Assembly: GCA_016786485.1 (NCBI GenBank)
Contig: JAEUWD010000005.1
Location: 1-53,716 of the forward strand
Direction: 5' to 3'
DNA from: Bacteriovoracaceae bacterium
Lineage (GTDB): Bacteria > Bdellovibrionota > Bacteriovoracia > Bacteriovoracales > Bacteriovoracaceae
DNA: 53,716 bases
Under the pieces are notes generated by a model, which saw only the letters and a list, made by a program, of their open reading frames with translations, did not search any database and was not told where the DNA came from. Made by a program: the position numbers and the translations under genes. Positions 47,473 to 53,716 of the stretch are shown piece after piece. How positions within the stretch are numbered: the first letter of the stretch is position 1; each line of letters starts with the position of its first letter.

Positions 47473-47697
47473 ATGAATCTGCTACCGCTTACCAAAATCT
47501 TCTTAGGCTTAAGCTGCTTCTTTGCAGTCCTGGCCGTTATTTGGCAGCTATCTGGCGGCAATATTCCTTTAGGCCGCTTACCTGGTGACATCAGAATTGA
47601 GAGTGATAGTGGAGGATTTTATTTTCCTATTACCACTTGTTTGCTACTTAGCGCACTTCTTTCAGGCATTTCTTATTTAATTAAACACTGGAAATAG
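47473..47697 (+). CDS. DUF2905 family small membrane protein
   Basis: 74 residues from the ATG at 47473; the earlier TTG at 47452 would add 7 unsupported residues. Two membrane helices flank the family motif IPLGRLPGDIRIES and GFYFPITTCLLLSALLS. The function of the family is unknown. It lies upstream of rplY. Confidence 0.85.
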   Translation: MNLLPLTKIFLGLSCFFAVLAVIWQLSGGNIPLGRLPGDIRIESDSGGFYFPITTCLLLSALLSGISYLIKHWK

Positions 47698-47771
47698 TCA
47701 GGTATTAATATTCCTAAAGCTAGGCAATATTTTCCCGAAGAGGATACAAACACCAATCGGGAGGAGTTCCA

Positions 47772-48482
47772 ATGGATAAGATGTTAAATGCCGAGAAAAG
47801 AGACCTAAATGTAAAAGCTGGGCGTGTACGCAAAGCTGGCTTTGTTCCGGCTTGTGTTTACGGACACGAAGTAAAATCAACACCAATTCAAATTTCAAAG
47901 TGGGATATGAAAAAGTGTTTAGCTTCAGGCGCACTAAAAGTTGAACTAAAAGTAGGAACAACGACACACTTAGTAGCGATTGAAGAAGTTCAAAAAACTT
48001 ATAGTAATGAAATTATTCACGTTGCGTTTCATGCTCTGAAACAAAACGAGAAGACACATATGCACGTACCTATTCACTTAGTAGGTGATGCGAAAGGTAA
48101 AGAAGCTGGTGCAGTTGTAATGCAACAGATCAATGAATTAACAGTCTACGGTTATCCAAAGGATATCCCTGATGAAATCGTAGTTAACGTAGCACACCTT
48201 GATGTTGATGATTCTGTGCATGTTAAAGATTTAGTAAGCAAATTTAAATTTGAATTCCATGTTGATGATTTAGAAAAAACGCTTTGTGTATGTCACTTTC
48301 CTCGTATCCAAGAAATCCCAGAAGCTCCGGTGGCGGAAGTCGCTCCTGTGGAGGGTGCAGAAGTGGTGGAATTGGCAGCTGCGGCTGGCACGACACCTGC
48401 AGCACCTGGTACTGAGAAAACCCCTGGTGTTAAAGAAGTTGCGAAAAAATCTGATGCGAAACCTGAAAAGAAAGCTGCTTAA
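47772..48482 (+). CDS. rplY: 50S ribosomal protein L25 (general stress protein Ctc type)
   Basis: 236 residues: the 5S-rRNA-binding L25 domain (about 5-95, with [16 protein letters not shown]), the beta-rich TL5/CTC C-terminal domain ([19 protein letters not shown] ... VHVKDL), and an Ala/Pro/Glu/Lys-rich tail (about 185-236). L25 binds 5S rRNA. GGGAGGAG 6 bp before the ATG is a strong ribosome site. A strong terminator follows. The usual partner gene pth is not next to it. Confidence 0.95.
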   Translation: MDKMLNAEKRDLNVKAGRVRKAGFVPACVYGHEVKSTPIQISKWDMKKCLASGALKVELKVGTTTHLVAIEEVQKTYSNEIIHVAFHALKQNEKTHMHVPIHLVGDAKGKEAGAVVMQQINELTVYGYPKDIPDEIVVNVAHLDVDDSVHVKDLVSKFKFEFHVDDLEKTLCVCHFPRIQEIPEAPVAEVAPVEGAEVVELAAAAGTTPAAPGTEKTPGVKEVAKKSDAKPEKKAA

Positions 48483-48496
48483 TACGGCAGTCTTCG

Positions 48497-48528
48497 AAGG
48501 GGACCCTTGTAGGGTCCCCTTTTTTTTT
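48497..48528 (+). terminator. Strong intrinsic terminator after rplY
   Basis: AAGGGGACCCT-TGT-AGGGTCCCCTT is an 11-bp stem followed by a run of T to 48528. Only 13 bases separate its end from the msrB ATG. Confidence 0.93.
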
Positions 48529-48541
48529 GTACTCTGTCTGC

Positions 48542-48976
48542 ATGAAATCTGAACTCAAAAAACGCCTGACACCCATTCAATACAAAGTCACACAAGAGTC
48601 AGCGACTGAACCTCCTTTTCGAAATGAATTTTGGGATCATCATGAGGCTGGATTGTATGTCGATATTGTTTCTGGTGAAGCACTTTTTACTTCAATCGAT
48701 AAGTTTGATTCAGGTTGTGGTTGGCCATCGTTTACTCGTCCGGTAAAATCTGAGGTAGTAAAAGAAGTCACAGATAACTCTCATGGCATGCGTCGAGTGG
48801 AAATTCGTTCGACTCAAGCTGATAGCCATTTAGGTCATGTTTTTGATGATGGCCCATCAGACTTAGGAGGGCTTCGTTACTGTATTAATTCCGCTTCGTT
48901 ACGATTTATTCCGAAAGAAAAATTACAAGAAGAAGGTTATGGAGAGTATTTAGAATACTTCGTATCTAAAAGTTAA
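48542..48976 (+). CDS. msrB: Peptide methionine (R)-S-oxide reductase MsrB (zinc-free type)
   Basis: 144 residues. The catalytic cysteine is Cys114 in [11 protein letters not shown] and a second, Cys59, is in SGCGWPSF. The two CxxC zinc-binding pairs of many MsrB proteins are missing ([11 protein letters not shown] replaces the first). It reduces methionine-R-sulfoxide in proteins. There is no ribosome site; the gene starts 13 bases after the rplY terminator, with TACTCT (48530-48535) as a possible -10. Confidence 0.92.
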   Translation: MKSELKKRLTPIQYKVTQESATEPPFRNEFWDHHEAGLYVDIVSGEALFTSIDKFDSGCGWPSFTRPVKSEVVKEVTDNSHGMRRVEIRSTQADSHLGHVFDDGPSDLGGLRYCINSASLRFIPKEKLQEEGYGEYLEYFVSKS

Positions 48977-49051
48977 ATCTTTGTCTAAGCTAAAAACTTG
49001 TTCTTTATTTTTATTGATGTTAGGCTTTCGCCATATTGACAGAGGTGTATT

Positions 49052-49498
49052 ATGAAAATCGTTATTACGACATTATTAGCAGTTACTATTTTAAGTGCAT
49101 GTTCACATCAAAGTAAATATCAAGCCGATATCGAAACTTATGAATATAAGCATTACGAAGAAATTAAATCAGACGTTTTTGCTATTATCGATTCACATAA
49201 TGAATATAGTCCAGAAACTAAAACGGCACTTAAGAAAGTGTTAGGTGAAGGTTTTGATAAAGGTCGCGCTCTAAGAATTGAAGAATCTCAAACATCTCAA
49301 TATTTTTTAGAGACACTTCTCTCTGATGAAAAAGACGGAGCGAAGCTGAATGCACTGAAGTCTCAAATGAAGAAAGTCTATAGCAAGAAATACGATAATC
49401 TTGTCTCAACTGCTAACGAATTGAAGAAGATTCTAGGAATTAAAGGAAATAATTCAATTCTGATGAGAGAAGTTAACCCTTATATGATTGGTCGCTAG
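49052..49498 (+). CDS. Small lipoprotein of unknown function
   Basis: 148 residues. A lipobox (LSAC, Cys17) follows a typical signal. The remainder is helical and charged (DVFAIIDSHNEYSPETKTALKKVLGEGFDK ... SQMKKVYSKKYDNLVSTANELKKILG) and reminiscent of heavy-metal-sensor or Spy-like helical periplasmic proteins, but no motif is diagnostic. AGAGGTG precedes the ATG. It overlaps the convergent flavoprotein gene by 26 bp. Confidence 0.75.
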   Translation: MKIVITTLLAVTILSACSHQSKYQADIETYEYKHYEEIKSDVFAIIDSHNEYSPETKTALKKVLGEGFDKGRALRIEESQTSQYFLETLLSDEKDGAKLNALKSQMKKVYSKKYDNLVSTANELKKILGIKGNNSILMREVNPYMIGR

Positions 49499-50816
49499 TT
49501 AGCGACATAAAACCTTGAGGGAAGAATTGCCCTTTTGGATCATGTTTTCTTTTTAACTCAGCAAATACCTCAAAGTGAATGGGCTTCCAAAAATTGCGAA
49601 TGAATTTTTGCTTGATAAGTCCTATTCCATGCTCGGCAAAGGGAGAACCCTTCCACGTAGCGACTTTAATATAAAGATCTGTGAGATATTTAGCACAATG
49701 ATTTACGTCTTGCGGTAGCGGCATAAAATTAAAATGCAGGTGAGCATCACCAAAGTGGCCGAATAAATTATAACCCACACCTGCGTATGAGCATTGGCGA
49801 TAATAATCAAAAAGATCGCGATAATCATCACCACTCACTTGAACATCAGTGCCCATTTTTATAACACCCATATGAGTATTTTTTTCGAAAACGGCCCTTG
49901 GCACGCTGGCGCGAACTTCGTGAAATTTTTTTTCTGTCATGGAAAACATCTGATCTTCAGTCATGTGTGTGAGATCTTTGAGAAAATTCTCATAAACATC
50001 TTCAAAATATTCGGTGCGAATTTCAAGAAAAATGACATCTTCTTCATTTCCTAAACGATCATCTTCAGGGAGATAAGTAAAACAATTCGAATCTAAAAAT
50101 TCACAGGATAAAATTTTGCCGCGGAGTTTTTGAACTTTATGAAAAATTTCTAAATGCGGCTGATAATCTTTTTCCCAGCGAGGCAGAGTGAGAAAATAAT
50201 ATTGAACAGCATCTAGCGGTGTCGTTTTAATGGTCATTTCAGAGATAACTCCAAGTTGACCTTCGGTCCCAATCATTAAGTCGGTTTCTTTTTCAAAACG
50301 TGGATAGGGCGCATTTTTAAAATTTTTATAATGTTCAAATTCATGGGCATAGGCAGCTTTACCTGGAAAGTCAGGTAGGTCGCGATCGGCCATCAATGTG
50401 ATTTCTTTCCCTTGATGATTAAAATATTTGATAGATACGATTTGTGAGCGGAGATTGCCAAATCCAAAACATCGCTCACCCGTGCAAGACGTTGCGGCAC
50501 CGGCCAGAGTGAGTGCTAATTCTTCAGTTGGTGAGGTCATAATATTTCGACCGTGGCTTTGTAAATAAGCTTTAGCATCCTTCCAGGTGTATGCGCCTCG
50601 TACGACTAGATAATTATTTTCATCCAGACTTATTTGCGATGGAATTTGAGAAAGATCGCCTAAGAAATATTTTTCATCTTTTCCTACTGATAAATATTCT
50701 TCCATTTTATCGTAGGGAATAACGGTTGAGGTTTTAGATGAAAAGTAGAAAGTTGGAACCTGAGTTTTGATATGATTAACTAATTCTTGCTCGTCTGAGA
50801 AAATTTTTGTTTTCAT
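49473..50816 (-). CDS. VAO-family FAD-linked oxidase/dehydrogenase (D-lactate/glycolate oxidase-like)
   Basis: 447 residues. The FAD-binding domain is represented by NYLVVRGAYTWKDAKAYLQ, TSPTEELALTLAGAATSCTG and DLMIGTEGQLGVISEM; the C-terminal substrate domain has GHFGDAHLHFNFMP and AEHGIGLIKQKF, the histidine motifs of D-lactate dehydrogenases and GlcD. Its substrate is probably a 2-hydroxy acid. It has no signal or membrane segment. AAGGACTC before the ATG is a good ribosome site. Confidence 0.88.
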   Translation of the reverse strand: MKTKIFSDEQELVNHIKTQVPTFYFSSKTSTVIPYDKMEEYLSVGKDEKYFLGDLSQIPSQISLDENNYLVVRGAYTWKDAKAYLQSHGRNIMTSPTEELALTLAGAATSCTGERCFGFGNLRSQIVSIKYFNHQGKEITLMADRDLPDFPGKAAYAHEFEHYKNFKNAPYPRFEKETDLMIGTEGQLGVISEMTIKTTPLDAVQYYFLTLPRWEKDYQPHLEIFHKVQKLRGKILSCEFLDSNCFTYLPEDDRLGNEEDVIFLEIRTEYFEDVYENFLKDLTHMTEDQMFSMTEKKFHEVRASVPRAVFEKNTHMGVIKMGTDVQVSGDDYRDLFDYYRQCSYAGVGYNLFGHFGDAHLHFNFMPLPQDVNHCAKYLTDLYIKVATWKGSPFAEHGIGLIKQKFIRNFWKPIHFEVFAELKRKHDPKGQFFPQGFMSLTSDQSYKG

Positions 50817-50888
50817 GAGTCCTTAGTTTATCTGAACCTTGCATAAATGGAAATCGTTCCCATCTTAAAAATGTGCGAGGTAAATAGC

Positions 50889-51059
50889 ATGAAAAAACCG
50901 GTAAAACTTAAGTCTGCTTTTGTCCTAAGAAATGGTGTTTTGGTCCAACTTCAAGGTCAATTTATCAAAGTCAATCGTGGCGATGATAAGGATAATTCTC
51001 AAAAGACACAGAGTGTTAATGAGACAACAGTTGAATCTGAAAAGAAAAAGGTCAGTTAA
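50889..51059 (+). CDS. Small basic protein
   Basis: 56 residues from the ATG at 50889, supported by GAGG 8 bases upstream; a longer frame from 50847 has no ribosome site. MKKPVKLKSAFVLRNGVLVQ and GQFIKVNRGDD suggest a short beta-hairpin with a polar, charged tail. Function unknown; a real gene is likely because of start and codon pattern. Confidence 0.6.
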   Translation: MKKPVKLKSAFVLRNGVLVQLQGQFIKVNRGDDKDNSQKTQSVNETTVESEKKKVS

Positions 51060-51082
51060 AAGCCAACTTGTTTGCTCTTCCA

Positions 51083-51111
51083 TTGACGCAATACCGCTCT
51101 AAGTTTATTGT
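51083..51111 (+). promoter_or_regulatory. Promoter of the DUF155 gene
   Basis: TTGACG (51083-51088), a 17-bp spacer and TATTGT (51106-51111) lie 18 nt before the ATG at 51130. Confidence 0.5.
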
Positions 51112-51129
51112 TATTTCAAGGAATTATGC

Positions 51130-52212
51130 ATGCATTTTTTGTCAAACTTCCTCTACTATCGAGTTTTCGATGTAGCTGATGAAATTAATTTGGCCAAGCT
51201 TACTCAGCTCTTGAGTCCGACAGATTCAAAGGTTTCTCGTTTTGCTTTAAAAAAGATTAATCGTTCAGTTTTCATCGCTGAAGCGCCGGTCATGGTGTCG
51301 ATAGAGCCTTTTGAGCTCGAACTCGGAGGCGTTGCACGAAAAATTGAAGTTTCATTTAAGATTTGGAACTTCGGTGCGATTTCAATTCAATTTAAAATTA
51401 TTATTCAAAAAGAAATGACCTTAAAAGAAATTCGCGAACTGGCATTAATTGTGGAAAATCATGATCCACTTTTTGACCGCTCAAAAGAATATGTCGTTAA
51501 CTTTTTAAAGAGCATTAAAGAATCTGCTATCAATCCAAACTTCTCTGGGATTTACGAAGATTATTTGATTTATCAAATGATTAATCAACATGGTTCAGAA
51601 TACACCAAAGAGTTATTGGAAAATAATGATCTCTACAATTTGCTAATTCTTGATAATGAATCAGCGCTCTCTCATCAAACGGTTGAAGGTATTAAAAGTG
51701 ATATCTATCAATATTCTAAAGATGATCTGGCGATTATAGACTGGAACAGTGCCTTGTTAGTCGATCGTCAGGACGATACAGATATTGCCGATGTTATCGA
51801 GTACGCTGTAGTTCAGATTTTAGAGATGCAGTACTACGATGATTTACTTGATAAGCGAGCAGGTGCACTTTACGATTCGATTAAACTTAAAAAGAAAACG
51901 ATTCTCACAAACCAATATTCAAAGTTGTCGGAAGAAGCGGCCAAAATATATATGGAAATCAGTGAAGTGGTGGAGAATATCGAAAACTCGCTGAAAGTAG
52001 TGGGTGATTTTTATTATGCTAAAATCTTCCGTGCGGCATCGAAAAAGTTTCGCTTCTCTGACTGGCAACATAGCATTGACCAAAAACTGGAAAATTTAAA
52101 AGAAGTATCGCTTTTACTCCATGGTGAAATTAACGAAAAAAGAAATCAGATCATGGAATTTATTATTATCGTTCTTATCGCTGTAGAAATTGTTCCACTT
52201 TTTTTTAAATAA
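51130..52212 (+). CDS. DUF155 (RMD1/YagE-like) family protein
   Basis: 360 residues. The family core is clear: DTDIADVIEYAVVQILEMQYYDDLLD and ENIENSLKVVGDFYYAKIFRAASKKFRF (about 215-315), followed by a final membrane helix (about 340-357). Members in yeast are mitochondrial and affect meiotic division and respiration; the bacterial function is unknown. AAGGA precedes the ATG. It lies 17 bp upstream of the cytochrome peroxidase gene in the same direction. Confidence 0.85.
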   Translation: MHFLSNFLYYRVFDVADEINLAKLTQLLSPTDSKVSRFALKKINRSVFIAEAPVMVSIEPFELELGGVARKIEVSFKIWNFGAISIQFKIIIQKEMTLKEIRELALIVENHDPLFDRSKEYVVNFLKSIKESAINPNFSGIYEDYLIYQMINQHGSEYTKELLENNDLYNLLILDNESALSHQTVEGIKSDIYQYSKDDLAIIDWNSALLVDRQDDTDIADVIEYAVVQILEMQYYDDLLDKRAGALYDSIKLKKKTILTNQYSKLSEEAAKIYMEISEVVENIENSLKVVGDFYYAKIFRAASKKFRFSDWQHSIDQKLENLKEVSLLLHGEINEKRNQIMEFIIIVLIAVEIVPLFFK

Positions 52213-52229
52213 TATTGAAGGAGTTTTGA

Positions 52230-53216
52230 ATGAAGTTGTTACGTTTAATTCTAGGATCATTGATGGTCGTGATGTTGGTTGCGAGCTGTACGAAAAAAAC
52301 TGAAGTTACTGAAGAAGACAAAAAACTTTTAACGGAAGCGCTTGAACATTTCGAAGCGATTCCAACTCAGTTAATCAATGCTGACGAAAATAAAGAATTA
52401 ATTGCTTTAGGTAAAAAACTTTATCTTGAGAAAAAACTTTCTATAAACGACACGATTTCATGTAACTCATGTCACATGTTGGATAAATTCGGTGTGGATA
52501 ACGAGCGTACATCTCCAGGTCATGATGGAACCAGAGGCGGGAGAAATTCTCCAACTGTTTACAATGCTGGTTTAAACTTTGTTCAATTTTGGGATGGCCG
52601 TGCAGAGGATTTAGCAGCTCAAGCGATTGGTCCTATTTTAAATCCAATTGAGCATGGGATGCCAAGTGAAAGCGCTGCTATGGATAAACTTAAAACCGCT
52701 GGCTACGAAGATATCTTTAAACAAGTTTTCAAAAATGCCCCAGATGCTTTCAGCTATAAAAATGTTGGTGTCGCAATCGCAGGTTTTGAAAAAACGCTAC
52801 TGACTCCATCACGTTTTGATGATTACTTAAAAGGTGATGTGCATGCGTTGAGTGAAAAAGAGCGCAAAGGTTTAAAGCGTTTTATCGAGATTGGTTGCGT
52901 GAGCTGTCACAATGGTGCAGGTGTCGGTGGTGGTATGTACCAAAAACTGGGTGCCGTTGAAGAATATCCAACTAAAGACTTAGGCCGTTTTGAAGTAACT
53001 AAGCAAGAAGATGATAAATACTTCTTCAAAGTTCCTTCACTTCGTAACATTACTAAAACCGCTCCATATTTCCATGATGGTTCGTTAGATACACTCGATA
53101 TGGTTATTCCAATTATGGCCAAGCATCAGTTGGGTGAACAAGTCACCACAGACGATGTCGACGCTATTAAAGCTTTCTTAGACAGCTTAACAGCTAAAGA
53201 TGAATTAAAATTCTAA
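52230..53216 (+). CDS. Di-heme cytochrome c peroxidase lipoprotein
   Basis: 328 residues. A lipobox (VASC, Cys20) suggests lipid anchoring. Heme sites are CNSCH (78-82) and CVSCH (223-227). RNSPTVYNAGLNFVQFWDGR, EHGMPS and KVPSLRNITKTAPYFHDGSL are the standard blocks of bacterial peroxidases, closer to the classical CcpA type than the protein at 13470. It reduces peroxide with electrons from small cytochromes. AAGGAG precedes the ATG. Confidence 0.93.
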   Translation: MKLLRLILGSLMVVMLVASCTKKTEVTEEDKKLLTEALEHFEAIPTQLINADENKELIALGKKLYLEKKLSINDTISCNSCHMLDKFGVDNERTSPGHDGTRGGRNSPTVYNAGLNFVQFWDGRAEDLAAQAIGPILNPIEHGMPSESAAMDKLKTAGYEDIFKQVFKNAPDAFSYKNVGVAIAGFEKTLLTPSRFDDYLKGDVHALSEKERKGLKRFIEIGCVSCHNGAGVGGGMYQKLGAVEEYPTKDLGRFEVTKQEDDKYFFKVPSLRNITKTAPYFHDGSLDTLDMVIPIMAKHQLGEQVTTDDVDAIKAFLDSLTAKDELKF

Positions 53217-53716
53217 TTTTTCAAAACGTTTCTGGTCTTTAATAAACACCGAGTGAAAAAACTCGGTGTTTTTATTTTTGGCTCAATTTTTGGCGTTTGT
53301 TTTGCTGGTGAAACGGTCGTAATATCTGCGTAGCCTCTTCTGGTTTTCAAGTCTACGTAATTTTCCCGATTCAGTATAAAAAAGTCTCGAACGTTAGGTG
53401 TGAATTCTGTATTGCTTTTATAAAGTGCATCGATACTGCCTTCTACGAAATTAAAAAGTGAGCGGTTTTCGTTCAAGTCTGATTTGATATTTTTTAGTAC
53501 GAGTTGAATGTTTTTGTTTTCAGCAGCTTGGTAGATTTCACTAGCAGGATAGAGATTAATTTTCTTTTCAGCATCAGAAAGAAAGATATATTCAATAAGT
53601 TGTTTAAATTCCTTTTCATCATTGGACGAAAAACCAGCTGGTAATAGGTTATTTTTTTTTAGTGATTCATATTCTTCAAGGTATGTTTGATGTAAATCCA
53701 ATATATGTGCAAGTTT
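53213..53716 (-). CDS. Unknown protein, 5'-incomplete
   Basis: The frame stays open to the right edge (codons K-L-A-H-I before the first TTG at 53701), so the start may lie outside. At least 168 codons. The visible part is polar and helical (LEEYESLKKNNLLPAGFSS, EKEFKQLIEYIF) with a C-terminal Lys/Pro-rich segment (AKQTPKIEPKIKTPSFF). No family recognised. Its last 20 codons overlap the peroxidase terminator. Confidence 0.55.
   Translation of the reverse strand, partial: KLAHILDLHQTYLEEYESLKKNNLLPAGFSSNDEKEFKQLIEYIFLSDAEKKINLYPASEIYQAAENKNIQLVLKNIKSDLNENRSLFNFVEGSIDALYKSNTEFTPNVRDFFILNRENYVDLKTRRGYADITTVSPAKQTPKIEPKIKTPSFFTRCLLKTRNVLKN
53245..53279 (+). terminator. Intrinsic terminator of the peroxidase gene, inside a convergent gene
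   Basis: AACACCGAGT-GAAAAA-ACTCGGTGTT is a 10-bp stem followed by TTTATTTTT. It overlaps the 3' coding end of the gene on the other strand. Confidence 0.85.

Noticed and set aside
1..53716. tRNA, rRNA, integrase, transposase or attachment site
   Set aside because: None seen. Intergenic gaps are short (largest 271 bp) and contain no cloverleaf or T-loop motif that I could recognise.

Overview
This is an AT-rich bacterial chromosome segment of about 54 kb, densely packed with genes on both strands. The gene content suggests a Gram-negative bacterium of the Bdellovibrionota / Bacteriovorax type. Pointers are a giant Bdellovibrio-like repeat surface protein, many secreted or lipid-anchored hydrolases (two M14 carboxypeptidases, an M23-like protein, a SleB-like protein, an S1-like protease), two di-heme cytochrome c peroxidases and two outer-membrane barrels. 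This assignment is inference: no rRNA, tRNA or other decisive marker is present. I see no CRISPR array, insertion sequence, integrase or prophage gene.

Layout. (1) 2-11494: the 3' part of one gene for a secreted protein of more than 3,800 residues, made of six seven-bladed beta-propeller blocks (four delta-60, two FG-GAP) joined by copies of an Ig-like domain, with an embedded formylglycine-enzyme-like domain and two FN3-like domains. (2) 11766-18397: small membrane proteins, a HIT protein, a di-heme peroxidase, a dienelactone hydrolase, a divergent pair of RimK-type glutamate ligase and RimB-like zinc peptidase, and an S1-like protease. (3) 18493-28839: an RNA-modification operon (DUF2237, cmoB, RluA-type synthase), a ZIP metal transporter, a probable ATP-grasp protein, a SulP/carbonic anhydrase operon, a divergent uracil phosphoribosyltransferase, a gene with an FNR-like box, and an M14 carboxypeptidase. 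(4) 28990-40560: an M23-like protein, a sigma-54 activator with a previously unlisted 57-residue gene, a divergent OmpR-type regulator followed by tcdA and a tatD-like gene, envelope proteins, a second M14 carboxypeptidase, trmH and a MipA-like barrel. (5) 40613-53716: dam-greB-small protein, a second RluA-type synthase, msrA, an apparently interrupted secreted-protein gene, unknown secreted proteins, an MBL lipoprotein, rplY, msrB, a VAO-type flavoprotein, a DUF155 protein, a second di-heme peroxidase and a 5'-incomplete gene.

Two genome-wide habits stand out. Convergent genes nearly always overlap or touch at their stop codons: 13 of 15 junctions leave no room for a terminator. Several genes have no Shine-Dalgarno sequence and instead have a -10-like hexamer 6-8 nt before the ATG, which suggests leaderless mRNAs. 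Themes linking the genes are envelope hydrolysis and adhesion, peroxide and methionine-sulfoxide repair (two peroxidases, MsrA, MsrB), and tRNA/rRNA modification (CmoB, TcdA, TrmH, two RluA-type enzymes).

All motif, blade and repeat counts were made by eye. No database search, structure prediction or G+C calculation was run.
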